Shown one piece after another: positions 8,537-18,230 of a stretch of DNA of 64,000 nt (position 1 is the stretch's first letter; each line of letters opens with the position of its first letter). The notes below the pieces were generated by a model. That model saw only the letters and a program-made list of their open reading frames with translations. It did no database searches and was not told the origin of the DNA. The DNA comes from Nitrospirillum pindoramense (lineage in GTDB: Bacteria; Pseudomonadota; Alphaproteobacteria; Azospirillales; Azospirillaceae), in assembly GCF_007827955.1 (NCBI RefSeq), contig NZ_VITR01000002.1, positions 434,001 through 498,000 of the forward strand, given 5' to 3'. The position numbers and the translations under genes are program-made.

Positions 8537-8931
8537 ATAATAAAATTTGCGTAATTGCCTTATCTATATTCTCCATTTCCACGACTGGAAACTGCAAACC
8601 AAAGTCATTTTCCGTAAAGTCAGTTATGGTCGAGGAAACTGGAATTTATCAAGAACAAATACCGAGCTACCTAAGCAAAGAAGCCTGCTCAAGATTCAAA
8701 CCAACAAATAAGATGGTCTTCAATTGGATTAAGAAAGCAAAAGAGGTTAAACAATCCAGCTTCATGGAAACATCAACGATTACACAATGCTCTGCTAAAG
8801 GTCACCTAGTAACCAGTGACGGCAAAGAATATGCCTGGGAATTGGACCCTGGTGGCGGCGCCATTATCGACACCGCACCCTCATCGCCAACTGAAGCCGT
8901 TTATCTCATCGGGCCGATGATACCCTATTGA
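8530..8931 (+). CDS. Small exported protein, candidate immunity partner of the amidase
   Basis: 133 residues of no family I recognise. The N-terminus (MVNNKICVIALSIFSISTTG) is a Sec-type signal peptide. The mature part is about 110 residues with three Cys and a GKEYAWELDPGGGAII beta-rich stretch. The start is the ATG inside ATGGTAA, overlapping the amidase stop by seven bases, so the two are almost certainly co-translated. A periplasmic partner directly behind a peptidoglycan amidase fits an immunity protein. The longer frame from 8476 would destroy the signal peptide. AT-rich, probably acquired with the amidase. Confidence 0.7.
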   Translation: MVNNKICVIALSIFSISTTGNCKPKSFSVKSVMVEETGIYQEQIPSYLSKEACSRFKPTNKMVFNWIKKAKEVKQSSFMETSTITQCSAKGHLVTSDGKEYAWELDPGGGAIIDTAPSSPTEAVYLIGPMIPY

Positions 8932-9533
8932 AGATTAACATCAATTCCTTGACCAATTACCCGTTCCACCAGCCCTTCCAGGTTACGGTCGCGGATGCCC
9001 AGTTCGTGCAGGTGCAGCACCGTGTTGACCAGATAATCCACGTTGCGCCCGCTCTCGCCCACGCCCTGGCGGATGAGGCGGGCGACCTCGTCCGGGGGCA
9101 GGCGGCCGCAATATTGCTCATGCCCACGCAGCACGGTGAAGGCCAGGGCGGCAACGCGCGCGCCATTGTCCAAGGCGGCGGTCAGCAGTCGCGGCTCATA
9201 GACCTCGTTCGGCATCTCCCGCTCCCACAGATAGTCCAGGACGCCAGGCGCATGGGCCGCCGTCACACGGTAGGCGATGCCGCGGCAGGCGCCGCCCCGG
9301 TCCAGCCCCAGCACGGCACCGGGGCAGGCGCGGGTGCCGCGATGAAGGAAGGAATAGACGCTGAAGCCCCTATGCCATCCCCGCACGGTGGCGCGCCGCC
9401 GCTCCTCAAAGGGGAAACCGGGGTTCCACATCAGGGAACCATATCCGAAGACCCAGATATCAGCACCAGCGGCGACGCCGATGGCACGGTAGGGAGCGGC
9501 GATTTCAGAAGACGATGAGGACAAGGCCGGCAT
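8925..9533 (-). CDS. Gamma-glutamylcyclotransferase, ChaC-like
   Basis: 202 residues from the ATG at 9533; a GTG at 9557 would add eight. ChaC family: VFGYGSLMWNPGFPF (substrate-binding GYGSL loop), RGWHRGFSVYS, and LWEREMPNEVYEPR with the catalytic Glu. These enzymes degrade glutathione to 5-oxoproline and Cys-Gly in the cytoplasm. The 3' end overlaps the preceding opposite-strand gene by seven bases, so the AT-rich cassette was inserted flush against it. Confidence 0.9.
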   Translation of the reverse strand: MPALSSSSSEIAAPYRAIGVAAGADIWVFGYGSLMWNPGFPFEERRRATVRGWHRGFSVYSFLHRGTRACPGAVLGLDRGGACRGIAYRVTAAHAPGVLDYLWEREMPNEVYEPRLLTAALDNGARVAALAFTVLRGHEQYCGRLPPDEVARLIRQGVGESGRNVDYLVNTVLHLHELGIRDRNLEGLVERVIGQGIDVNLQ

Positions 9534-9747
9534 GCCAGGCAGGGGAAACAGGGACACACCCTGAGCCTGGACGGCTTAGGCCCCCGCCGTCAACTGCCGG
9601 CATAAGGACGGAGGCTGGCATTCCGGCCGCATGATGCCGATCTATGACTGAAGGCCGCCGCGACGGCGCCGCCCTTGCCAAGCCCACCCGGGCCATGGCC
9701 TCATCGCCCCGGCGGCCAGCCCCGGCCGCCGCCTTTCGGGATTTCCC

Positions 9748-10830
9748 ATGCGTATCCGTCCCCTGACGCTTGTCCTGTTCCTGGTGCTGGTCCTGGTCAC
9801 CGGCTATGCCGTGTGGTGGCACCGCATGGCGACCCGGCTGTTGACCCTGCTGGACCACAGCGCCGACCTGGCCCGGACCGGGGGCGCCACCATCACCTAT
9901 CAGCCGCCGACGCTGGGCGGCTTTCCCCTCAGCATCGCCATCACCGCCACCGACGTGAAGGTGGAAAAGCCGGATGGGCTCAGCTGGTCCGCCGACACGG
10001 TCAGGGCCTCCGCCCCCATCTGGCGCCTGGACGATGTCGTCCTGACCCTGCCCAAGGGCGGCCACGCCAGCCTGCCACATGAGGGCGTGCGACCGGCCCT
10101 GGACGCCACCGCCGCCATCGTCGGGGGCCGTGTCGCCCTGGACCTCGGCGCCGGCACCCCGCGCACGGTGCAGGTGAACCTGAGCCACGCCACCCTGACC
10201 GCCGCCGCCCTGCCGGCGCCGGAGGGAGACGCCGCCGGCGCGCCGCCACCGGCCAGCCTGGTGCCGGCCGGCAGCTATCCCATCGAAGGCCTGTCCATCA
10301 CGGTGGAACGGCCCGCGACCCCACCCGCCGATCATACCGGCACGGGGCTGGGCCTGCGGCTGGACATCACCAACATGACGGTGCCGCCAGTGCGCAGCCT
10401 GGGCACCAAGCTGCAACGTCTGGTGCTGTCCGCCCGGGTGCAAGGTCCCCTGCCCGCCGCCCCCACGGCGGAAGCGGTGGCGCCCTGGTCCAAGGCGGGC
10501 GGAACGGTGGAACTGGACAGCCTGAAGCTGGATTGGGGCGACTTGCACCTGGCGGCCAACGCCACCCTGGCGCTGGACACCAGCCTGCAGCCCCAGGGAT
10601 CGGGCACGGCCGAGCTTTCGGGCCTGGACAACCTGGTGGACGCGCTGCAGGACGGCGGTAGCCTCCACGGCAACCAGGCCCAATGGGCCCACCTGGGCGT
10701 GGCCTTGCTGGCCAAGCCCAAGGCCGACGGCGGCGCCCCCACCCTGAAGCTGCCCATCACGATGCAGAACCACAAGCTGCAGATCGGCCCGCTGACCGTG
10801 GGCCATTACCCCGACATCGCCTGGCGCTGA
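9748..10830 (+). CDS. DUF2125 family protein, membrane-anchored
   Basis: 360 residues with an N-terminal membrane anchor or uncleaved signal (about residues 5-25, LVLFLVLVLVTGYAVWWH) and a large periplasmic beta-rich domain beginning ITYQPPTLGGFPLSIAIT, the recognisable start of DUF2125 proteins of alphaproteobacteria. Function is not established. Monocistronic by layout. A hairpin-rich dispersed repeat follows 55 bp after its stop. Confidence 0.82.
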   Translation: MRIRPLTLVLFLVLVLVTGYAVWWHRMATRLLTLLDHSADLARTGGATITYQPPTLGGFPLSIAITATDVKVEKPDGLSWSADTVRASAPIWRLDDVVLTLPKGGHASLPHEGVRPALDATAAIVGGRVALDLGAGTPRTVQVNLSHATLTAAALPAPEGDAAGAPPPASLVPAGSYPIEGLSITVERPATPPADHTGTGLGLRLDITNMTVPPVRSLGTKLQRLVLSARVQGPLPAAPTAEAVAPWSKAGGTVELDSLKLDWGDLHLAANATLALDTSLQPQGSGTAELSGLDNLVDALQDGGSLHGNQAQWAHLGVALLAKPKADGGAPTLKLPITMQNHKLQIGPLTVGHYPDIAWR

Positions 10831-10885
10831 ACCAGGTCGGATCATGGGCCAGCCCCCTCGCAGTTTCACCGGAGCGCAGCGACAA

Positions 10886-10970
10886 GGACGCGACCGCGTC
10901 CGCCGTAGCGAGTACCGAAGGGCGCAGCGAGGATAAGCCAAGGGGCGGATGCCCCGCCGGCGCTTGAGGC
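10886..10970 (+). repeat. Dispersed intergenic hairpin element, copy R1
   Basis: Lies between the convergent DUF2125 and tyrC genes. P1 hairpin GGACGCGACCGCGTCC (10886-10901), middle segment with AGCGAG, ACCGAAGGGCG and GCGAGGATAAGCCAAG, P3 hairpin GGGGCGGATGCCCC (10942-10955), then CGGCGCTTGAGG. Shares layout with copies at 13.2, 16.2, 23.1, 31.2, 46.7 and 60.0 kb. With R4 it forms a subtype whose middle segment is GCGAGYACCGAAGGGCG. Confidence 0.85.
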
Positions 10971-10981
10971 AAACGAACCGA

Positions 10982-11899
10982 TCAAGCCTGCTTGGCGTCG
11001 ATGATGGACCGGCGGATGGCGCGGGTGCGGGTGAACAGGTCGAACAGCTTGTCCCCCTCTCCCCAGCGGATGGCGCGTTGCAGGGCTGTCAAATCCTCGG
11101 TGAAGCGCTGGATCATCTCCAGCACCGCCTCGCGGTTGTTCAGGAAGATGTCGCGCCACATGACGGGGTCCGACGCCGCGATGCGGGTGAAGTCGCGGAA
11201 GCCGGAGGCGGAGAAACGGATCACCTCCGACTTCGTCGTCTCCTCCAGGTCCGTGGCCGTGCCGACGATGGTATAGGCGATCAGGTGCGGCAGATGGCTG
11301 GTGATGGCCAGCACCTGGTCATGGTGGCTGGCGTCCATGACCTCGATCTGTGAGCCGCAGGCGGCCCACAGCCGGCCCAGCCGGTCGACCGCCGCCGCGT
11401 CCGTGCCCGGCGGCGGCGTCAGGATCAGCCAGCGGCCGCGGAACAGCTCCTTGAAGCCGGCGTCCGGGCCGGAATGCTCGGTGCCGGCCAGGGGATGGCC
11501 GGGCACGAAATGCACGCCGTCGGGCACATGGGGCGAAACGTCGCGCACCACCGCCTGCTTGACGGAGCCGACGTCACTGAGCGTGCTGCCAGGCGCCAGG
11601 TGCGGGCCAATCAGGGCCGCCACGTCGGCATAGGCGCCCACGGGGGTGCACAGCACCACCAGGTCGGCACCGGCCACGGCCAGGGTCGCGTCGTTTTCCA
11701 CCCGGTCGGCGATGGCGAGTTCCGCCACGCGGGCGCAAACGGCGTCCGACCGGTCGCAGGCCACCACTTCCCCCGCCAGGCCGCGATCCGCCATCAGGCA
11801 GCGCAGCAGGGAGGAACCGATGAGCCCCAGGCCAATGACACAGACGCGGTCGTACAGCGGGGTGTCGGGCGTGCCGGGAATGGTTTCGGGGGCGCTCAT
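10982..11899 (-). CDS. tyrC: Prephenate/arogenate dehydrogenase
   Basis: 305 residues. TyrA-type dehydrogenase of tyrosine synthesis: Rossmann motif VCVIGLGLIGSSLLRCL (about residues 18-34), substrate-site GHPLAGTEHSGPDA, and a C-terminal helical dimerisation domain. It has no fused chorismate mutase. The ATG overlaps the hisC stop by four bases, and chorismate mutase lies upstream, so the three genes form an aromatic amino-acid cluster. Cyclohexadienyl (dual) specificity is common in this subgroup but cannot be read from the sequence; gene symbol by similarity. Confidence 0.9.
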   Translation of the reverse strand: MSAPETIPGTPDTPLYDRVCVIGLGLIGSSLLRCLMADRGLAGEVVACDRSDAVCARVAELAIADRVENDATLAVAGADLVVLCTPVGAYADVAALIGPHLAPGSTLSDVGSVKQAVVRDVSPHVPDGVHFVPGHPLAGTEHSGPDAGFKELFRGRWLILTPPPGTDAAAVDRLGRLWAACGSQIEVMDASHHDQVLAITSHLPHLIAYTIVGTATDLEETTKSEVIRFSASGFRDFTRIAASDPVMWRDIFLNNREAVLEMIQRFTEDLTALQRAIRWGEGDKLFDLFTRTRAIRRSIIDAKQA

Positions 11900-12996
11900 T
11901 TGCCGTTCACCCAGTCCGCCAGGCCGTCGACCACCGCCCGCATCTCATCCTCCAGCCCGATGGTGACGCGCAGGCAATGCGGCAGGCCGTAGGAGCCTAC
12001 CTGCCGCACCAGGATGCCGCGCGATTTCAGCAGCTGGCGCGCACCCTCCGCGTCGGCGCGTTCGCCCGCCTGCTCCGCGAAGGAGATCAGGACGAAATTG
12101 GCGACGGAGGGATGGACCACCAGGCCCAGGGCCCGCACCTGCTCCACGAACCAGCCGCGCACCTGGGTGTTGTGCCGGCGGCTCCGCTCCAGGAACTCCA
12201 CATCCTCCAGCGCCGCCAGGCCGGCGGCCTGGGCGCTGGACGCCACGTTGAAGGGGCCGCGCACCCGGTTCAGCACATCCGCGACAGCGGCCGGGCAATA
12301 GGCCCAGCCGAGGCGCAGACCGCCCAAGGCGAAAATCTTGGAGAAGGTGCGGGTCATGACGACGTTGCTGAATTCGTCGACCAGATCGGCGCCATCGGTA
12401 TAGTCCGGCGCGTCGACATACTCGGCATAGGCCGCGTCGATGACCAGCAGCACGTTCTCCGGCAGCCCCGCGTGCAGGCGCCGCAGCTCATCCTTGTTCA
12501 GATAGCTGCCGGTGGGGTTGTTGGGGTTGGCGATGAAGATCACGCGGGTGCGGGGCGTGACGCGGGCCAGCAGGGCGTCCACGTCCGTCTTCAGGTCGCG
12601 CTCGGGGGCGGCCACCGGCGTGGCGCCGGCGAAGCGCGCGCTGATGGGATAGATCGCGAAGCCGTGGACGGTGTGCAGCACCTCATCGCCCACGCCGGCG
12701 TAGGCGCGGGTCAGCAACTGCAACACGTCGTCCGAGCCATTGCCGCAGACGATGCGCTCCGCATCCAGGCCGAAACGGCGGCCCAGGCCGGCGCGCAGGG
12801 CCTTCGAGCCGCCGTCGGGATAGCGGTGCATCTGCCCCGCCACGGCGGTATAGGCCGCGATGGCCTTGGGGCTGGGGCCCAGCGCCCCCTCGTTGGAGGC
12901 CAGACGGATCAGCCGCGACGCCCCCGGCGCATGCGCCTCGCCCCCGACATAGGCATGGATATCGAGAATGCCGGGGTTGGGAACGGGTGCGGACAT
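11896..12996 (-). CDS. hisC: Histidinol-phosphate/aromatic aminotransferase
   Basis: 366 residues, PLP aminotransferase fold type I. Motifs: SNEGALGPSP near the start, NGSDDVLQLLTRAY, FIANPNNPTGSYL, DAAYAEYVD, and the PLP lysine in TFSKIFALGGLRLGWAY. The ATG at 12996 (MSAPVPNPGI) is used; the frame extends to 13062 without a better start. Its position between tyrC (4-bp overlap) and chorismate mutase suggests a role in phenylalanine/tyrosine transamination, perhaps as well as histidinol-phosphate. Confidence 0.9.
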   Translation of the reverse strand: MSAPVPNPGILDIHAYVGGEAHAPGASRLIRLASNEGALGPSPKAIAAYTAVAGQMHRYPDGGSKALRAGLGRRFGLDAERIVCGNGSDDVLQLLTRAYAGVGDEVLHTVHGFAIYPISARFAGATPVAAPERDLKTDVDALLARVTPRTRVIFIANPNNPTGSYLNKDELRRLHAGLPENVLLVIDAAYAEYVDAPDYTDGADLVDEFSNVVMTRTFSKIFALGGLRLGWAYCPAAVADVLNRVRGPFNVASSAQAAGLAALEDVEFLERSRRHNTQVRGWFVEQVRALGLVVHPSVANFVLISFAEQAGERADAEGARQLLKSRGILVRQVGSYGLPHCLRVTIGLEDEMRAVVDGLADWVNGK

Positions 12997-13288
12997 GGTA
13001 CGGCGTAACCTTCTGACAGGCGGTGGCGGTCTTCTTCTCGCGGGCGGCGGGTTCGGGATCAAACCCGCACGCAGGTAAGGATAGCTGTGAGTCTTATCAA
13101 AGCCTTATGCGAATCGGGGGCGCATGCCCTGCGCCGACGGGGCGCGACTCGGGCGGAAGTGTGAGCACGACTCGCAAGGCCTGCCCCCATCAGCCCGCGA
13201 CTGCGGGCGCCGGAGATTTCCGCCAGCGGATGCTGGCGCCCGGCGACTTAGGGGGCATTTGAGCGTCCACGATCAAATGCCACACGCA
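12997..13288. other. 292-bp spacer between hisC and chorismate mutase
   Basis: No credible gene. It holds the short divergent repeat copy R2 at 13195-13263. No clear promoter consensus was recognised for hisC, which may be read from its own promoter here. Confidence 0.5.
13195..13263 (+). repeat. Dispersed intergenic hairpin element, short copy R2
   Basis: Reads GCGACTGCGGGCGCCGGAG, ATTTCC, then P3-type hairpin GCCAGCGGATGCTGGC with the constant CGGATG loop, CCCGGCG and GGGGGCATTTGAG. P2 and part of P1 are missing. Located just 3' of the chorismate mutase gene (minus strand). Confidence 0.6.
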
Positions 13289-14152
13289 TCAGGCCTTCCT
13301 GGCTTCCAGCGTGATGGGCAGGGCGTAGGTGCCGACGGGCAGCGCCCGCACCAGCGCGTCGCCCAGCTTTTCCGCCAGGGTCCGCAGGCGCGGGTCGTCG
13401 ATATCCACGAAATCCTCCACCTCGATCAGGTGAACGGAACCGCCGCCCCCCGGCAGGTGGAAGATGCGGAACCAGCCCACGGGCAGGCTGGCGGCCTCGA
13501 TCATGTCCTTCAGGCGGCCGCGGCTCATGTCCTGCGACAGCTCCACGCCCAGCAGGGTGTGGTCCTGGCCCGTCGCCTCCAGCGGGACGGCGCCCAGGAT
13601 CAGGGCGTCCCCGCCCTCCTTCTGGCCGGGACGGCGGCAGAAGGGCAGGCGGCCGATGATCTTGGGCGTCTTGGTGTCGTCGCTGATGAGGAAGCGCCAC
13701 CAGGGGTCGGTGTCCTCCTCCTCCGGCATGGGCACGACGCCGACGGTGGCGCGGCCCTCCGCCAGGGCGCGCAGCACAGCCTGGGTGGTGTTGGCCGGCG
13801 CCAAGGGGGTGACGGTGCCGTAATGGTCGCGGGCGATGTCCCACAGGCGACGGTCGTCGTCGGGCGCATAGACGGCGACGGCGAACGGCCCCTGGATCAG
13901 GGTCATCGCGGCGATCATCTCCCGCCAGATGCGCACGATGGCCGCCACGGGCACACTTCCCTGGTGGCGGGCCACCAGGCGCCGCAGGATGCCTGCCTCC
14001 CGGCCCGGACGGATGAAGACCTTCTCGCCCGCCTTGGAGTGGGCGATACGCTCCACCACCCGGGCGCGCCGCATGATGAGGTCATGGATCGCCACATCGA
14101 TTTCATCGATTTCGCGGCGTAAAGCGTCAACAGAGGGGGGCACAGGGGGCAT
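13289..14152 (-). CDS. Chorismate mutase with PDT-like C-terminal domain
   Basis: 287 residues. The first about 90 are an AroQ-type chorismate mutase: DALRREIDEIDVAIHDLIMRR and AHSKAGEKVFIRPGREAGILRR. Residues 100-287 (GPFAVAVYAPDDDRRLWDIA onward) look like a divergent periplasmic-binding/prephenate-dehydratase fold, but I see no Thr-Arg-Phe catalytic motif, so dehydratase activity is doubtful. Begins at 14152 (MPPVPPSVDAL); the frame is open to 14254 without a convincing RBS. First gene of the chorismate mutase-hisC-tyrC cluster. Confidence 0.8.
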   Translation of the reverse strand: MPPVPPSVDALRREIDEIDVAIHDLIMRRARVVERIAHSKAGEKVFIRPGREAGILRRLVARHQGSVPVAAIVRIWREMIAAMTLIQGPFAVAVYAPDDDRRLWDIARDHYGTVTPLAPANTTQAVLRALAEGRATVGVVPMPEEEDTDPWWRFLISDDTKTPKIIGRLPFCRRPGQKEGGDALILGAVPLEATGQDHTLLGVELSQDMSRGRLKDMIEAASLPVGWFRIFHLPGGGGSVHLIEVEDFVDIDDPRLRTLAEKLGDALVRALPVGTYALPITLEARKA

Positions 14153-14224
14153 GGACGGGTTCGGATTTGAGACCTGAAACGACTGAGTCTTAGAGCCTGC
14201 CCCCCGCAAAATCAAAGAAAACGT

Positions 14225-14254
14225 TGACTTGGGACGCCCCACCTTCCTAGTCAT
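14225..14254 (+). promoter_or_regulatory. Possible sigma70 promoter of metX
   Basis: TTGACT, 18-bp spacer, TAGTCA, ending 28 bp before the metX start. The -10 is weak. I saw no SAM riboswitch consensus in this 130-bp leader. Confidence 0.3.
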
Positions 14255-14282
14255 TCAGACTGGATTCGAAGGCCCCTTCATC

Positions 14283-15491
<1,209 letters not shown>

Positions 15492-15495
15492 TCCC

Positions 15496-16131
15496 ATGGA
15501 CGCTTCGGTCATTCCCCCCCGCACCGACATCCGCGGCGACCTGCGCCGCATCGCCGACATGGTCAGCACGGGCGCCCGCGTGCTGGACGTGGGCTGCGGC
15601 GACGGCGCCCTGCTGGACCTTCTGACCCGGGAAAAGGGTGTCGACGGGCGCGGCATGGAACTGGGCATGGACGGTGTGCGCGCCTGCGTGTCGCGTGGCC
15701 TGTCCGTCATCCAGGGCGACGCCGATACCGACCTGAAGGACTATCCCAGCGACGCCTTCGACTACGTCATCCTGTCGCAGACGCTGCAGGCCACGCGCGA
15801 CCCGCGCGGCGTGCTGCTGCAGATGCTGCGCATCGGCCGCCGCGTCATCGTCTCATTCCCCAATTTCGGCTATTGGCGGGTGCGCCTGGCCCTGCTGCTG
15901 ACGGGGCGCATGCCGGTGACCGACCGGCTGGGCTTCCAATGGTGGGAAACGCCCAACATCCACTTCTGCACCATCGCCGACTTCACCGCCCTCTGCGCCG
16001 AGCTGGGCGGGGTGACGGTGGAGCGCAGCGCCATCCTGGACCATGACGGCCGCCAACTGACCAGCGACGCCACCACCTGGCGCGCCAACTGGTCGGGCGA
16101 GCAGGGGATTTTCCTGTTAAGAAGGGATTAG
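15496..16131 (+). CDS. metW: Methionine biosynthesis protein MetW
   Basis: 211 residues, SAM-methyltransferase fold: RVLDVGCGDGALLDLL (about residues 28-43), then DYVILSQTLQATRDP and SFPNFGYWRVRLALLLTGRMP, strongly diagnostic of MetW. Co-transcribed with metX. In other bacteria MetW binds and activates MetX rather than acting as a classical methyltransferase (established for some homologues). Followed by repeat copy R3. Confidence 0.95.
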   Translation: MDASVIPPRTDIRGDLRRIADMVSTGARVLDVGCGDGALLDLLTREKGVDGRGMELGMDGVRACVSRGLSVIQGDADTDLKDYPSDAFDYVILSQTLQATRDPRGVLLQMLRIGRRVIVSFPNFGYWRVRLALLLTGRMPVTDRLGFQWWETPNIHFCTIADFTALCAELGGVTVERSAILDHDGRQLTSDATTWRANWSGEQGIFLLRRD

Positions 16132-16142
16132 TTTCCCCTCCA

Positions 16143-16241
16143 CCTCAAGCGCCGGGCGCCGGCGGCCGCCGACTTGGCTTGTCCTCCCTTTGTGGTCCGC
16201 TGCACTCCCCACAAAGGTCCGGCGGACCCGGTCGCGTCCTA
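16143..16241 (-). repeat. Dispersed intergenic hairpin element, copy R3
   Basis: Minus-strand orientation, between convergent metW and the XRE gene. P1 (16224-16239) reads GGACGCGACCGGGTCC on the minus strand; P2 is the 9-bp inverted repeat CCTTTGTGG/CCACAAAGG (16187-16195, 16209-16217), different in sequence from the GATTTCC/GGAAATC of other copies but in the same place. P3 is replaced by a CGGCGGCCGCCG palindrome. Ends GGCGCTTGAGG. Confidence 0.8.
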
Positions 16242-16282
16242 CAGCGGCCGGCGGCCGCTGGGGCCCCTGGGTCTCAAGCACG

Positions 16283-16873
16283 TCAGTCATCATAGGCGAT
16301 GGTGTCGACCAGACGGGCGAAGCTGCCGTCCGACAGTTGGAAGCGCACCCAGCGGAAGCGGCTGGCGTAGATGCGCACCTCGGGTGAGCGGTTGGCCCGC
16401 GTCGTTATCACCAATTCCGGCGGTGCCGGCTCGAACCAGCCCCAATCGGCCAGCGTGGCCTCCGCCGCCCGGATTTCATCGCTGGCATAGGGCCAGAGCG
16501 AGGTGCCCAGCACCTCCGCCCGCGGCCGGCCGAAGTCGCGCTCCCGCCGCGCCGACACCGCCAGCAGGCGGTGGGTCAGGTCGCACACCAGGTGCACCGG
16601 CCCGTTCGCGTTGTTCACCAGCCGCGCCAGCTCCCGGTCGGCGGCGCTGTCCATCCCGGCCTGCATGAGCTGGCGGATGGCCGCCTGCTCCCCGGCATCG
16701 GGCGTCAGCGCCCCCGATTCCCAGCGGGACACGGTGGCCTGGGAGACGCCCAGCAGTTCGCCGGCATGGCTCTGCTTCATGCGTCGCAGGGTGCGCCAGA
16801 ACCGCAACGACCGGCCCAGGTGCGGCCCGGCGATGCGCGGCAGCGTGTCGATGACGGCGGCGATGCTGGCCAT
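16283..16873 (-). CDS. XRE-type helix-turn-helix regulator with C-terminal sensor-like domain
   Basis: 196 residues. HTH at about residues 24-70: RFWRTLRRMKQSHAGELLGV, SQATVSRWESGALTP. The remaining 120 residues (VHLVCDLTHRLLAVSARRER, TSLWPYASDEIRAAE) look like a PAS-like sensor, but the family is not certain. Start at 16873 (MASIAAVIDT); the frame extends to 16939 without support. Divergent from the MFS transporter, which it may control. Convergent with metW across repeat R3. Confidence 0.75.
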   Translation of the reverse strand: MASIAAVIDTLPRIAGPHLGRSLRFWRTLRRMKQSHAGELLGVSQATVSRWESGALTPDAGEQAAIRQLMQAGMDSAADRELARLVNNANGPVHLVCDLTHRLLAVSARRERDFGRPRAEVLGTSLWPYASDEIRAAEATLADWGWFEPAPPELVITTRANRSPEVRIYASRFRWVRFQLSDGSFARLVDTIAYDD

Positions 16874-16970
16874 GGTGCCTCCGTTGCCTGCCCGGACCGG
16901 CCATCCCGGCCGCACCCTGGGGCCGCATATCTTATTCACGCCGGACCCCGACCGGTCATGGCAAAAATAG

Positions 16971-16991
16971 TGCCCCGCCTGTCGCGGGGCA
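16971..16991. promoter_or_regulatory. Perfect hairpin in MFS leader
   Basis: TGCCCCGC-ctgtc-GCGGGGCA: 8-bp stem, 5-nt loop, ending 19 bp before the MFS start and close to its RBS. It could be an operator for the divergent XRE regulator or an RNA hairpin that affects initiation. Confidence 0.4.
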
Positions 16992-17010
16992 GGTCGTGGG
17001 TGGGGGCATC

Positions 17011-18210
17011 ATGGGCGGAAGCTGGGTGAAGATCGTCTGGTTTTATGGTGTCGGCGTCATCGCCGCCGCCCAACTGGGCAAGATGTCGGCCCTGATCCCC
17101 CTCATCTCCCGCGACCTGGGGCTCAGCCTCACCGTGGCGGCCCTGGTGATCTCGCTGCTGGAAATCGGCGGCGCCGGCTTCGGCCGCATCGCAGGCGGGC
17201 TGATCCAGCGCGCGGGCCGCCGACCCGCCCTGCTGGCCGGCACCGCCCTCCTGGCCCTGGGCGGAATCGGCGAAAGCCTGGCGCAGGGCCCGGCGGCGCT
17301 GATCGCCTGGCGGGTGGTGGAGAGCGCCGGCTACCTCACCACCGTCATCGCCGCCCCCATGCTGATCCTGGAGACGGCGACCCCGCGCCAGCGCGGCGTG
17401 GCTCTCGCCCTGTGGAGCAGCTTCGTGCCCGTGGGCCTGGCCCTGGGCGCCATCCTGTCCGGCTGGGCGGCGGAGCTGTGGACCTGGCGCGGCGCCCTGT
17501 TCGGCGGCGGCGTGGTGGCAGCGGGCGCCCTGGCGCTGTCCCTGCCCATGACGGCGGGTGCCGGCGCGCGGGTGCGCGGCGCTGGTGCCAGCGGCAGCGG
17601 CCCCACCCGGCGGGCCTGGGCCCTGGCCCTGGGCTTCGGCTGCTACACCACCTTCGAGGTCGGCCTGCTGGGCATGCTGCCCACCTTCCTGGTGGACAAG
17701 GCCGGCGCCAGCGCCGACACCGCCGGCCTGATCACCGGCGTCGCCTCCTTCGCCACCGTGGCGGGCAGCGCGGTGGCGGGGTGGTGGAACCACCGCAACC
17801 ACGGGCGGGACCTGGCGCGGGGCCCCTCCTTCGCCCTGATGGCGCTCAGCATCGTCCTGCCGGCCCTTATGCTGTTCATGGTGTTCGGGCCGGCGCCCGA
17901 CCTCACCACCGCCGCCGGGGTGGTCGTCGCGCTCAACGCCCTGTCCGGCGTCTATCCCGGCCTGGCATTCGCCCTGCTGCCCGCCGTGGCCGGATCGGAC
18001 CGGGGCCTGCCCGCCGCCAACGGCCTGCTGACCCAATTCGGCGCCAGCGGCTCCCTTATCGGGCCGCCGCTGTTCGCCGCCTTCGCCGGCCATTGGGGCT
18101 GGACCAGCGCCGCCGCCTGCGGCCTGGCCGCATCCCTGCTCTGCCTGGCCTTGATGCGGGCGGCGGGGGTATCGTCCCCTTCCGTCGCGGCCCCCGATCA
18201 AGCCGCCTGA
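17011..18210 (+). CDS. MFS transporter
   Basis: 399 residues with about 12 hydrophobic segments. MFS features: an N-terminal first helix, GRIAGGLIQRAGRRPALLAG (loop 2-3 signature, about residues 59-78), and a second-half repeat after a central loop near residue 190. The start at 17011 follows GTGGGTGGGGG. Resembles CynX/NimT-like MFS exporters; substrate unknown. Divergent from an XRE regulator and 20 bp from a downstream HAD gene, so transporter and hydrolase are probably co-transcribed. Confidence 0.85.
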   Translation: MGGSWVKIVWFYGVGVIAAAQLGKMSALIPLISRDLGLSLTVAALVISLLEIGGAGFGRIAGGLIQRAGRRPALLAGTALLALGGIGESLAQGPAALIAWRVVESAGYLTTVIAAPMLILETATPRQRGVALALWSSFVPVGLALGAILSGWAAELWTWRGALFGGGVVAAGALALSLPMTAGAGARVRGAGASGSGPTRRAWALALGFGCYTTFEVGLLGMLPTFLVDKAGASADTAGLITGVASFATVAGSAVAGWWNHRNHGRDLARGPSFALMALSIVLPALMLFMVFGPAPDLTTAAGVVVALNALSGVYPGLAFALLPAVAGSDRGLPAANGLLTQFGASGSLIGPPLFAAFAGHWGWTSAAACGLAASLLCLALMRAAGVSSPSVAAPDQAA

Positions 18211-18230
18211 GTTTCTTTGGAGTTCCGACT

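Noticed and set aside
7943-8931. A full T6SS locus around the amidase
   Set aside because: No VgrG, Hcp, PAAR or sheath genes in the window; the pair is an orphan here.
13289-14152. Annotation as bifunctional P-protein (chorismate mutase/prephenate dehydratase)
   Set aside because: Catalytic Thr-Arg-Phe of the dehydratase was not found, so only the mutase is called.
14153-14282. SAM riboswitch upstream of metX
   Set aside because: Looked for the SAM-II core common in alphaproteobacteria; no matching GGTGATTTG-type segment or pseudoknot pairing seen.
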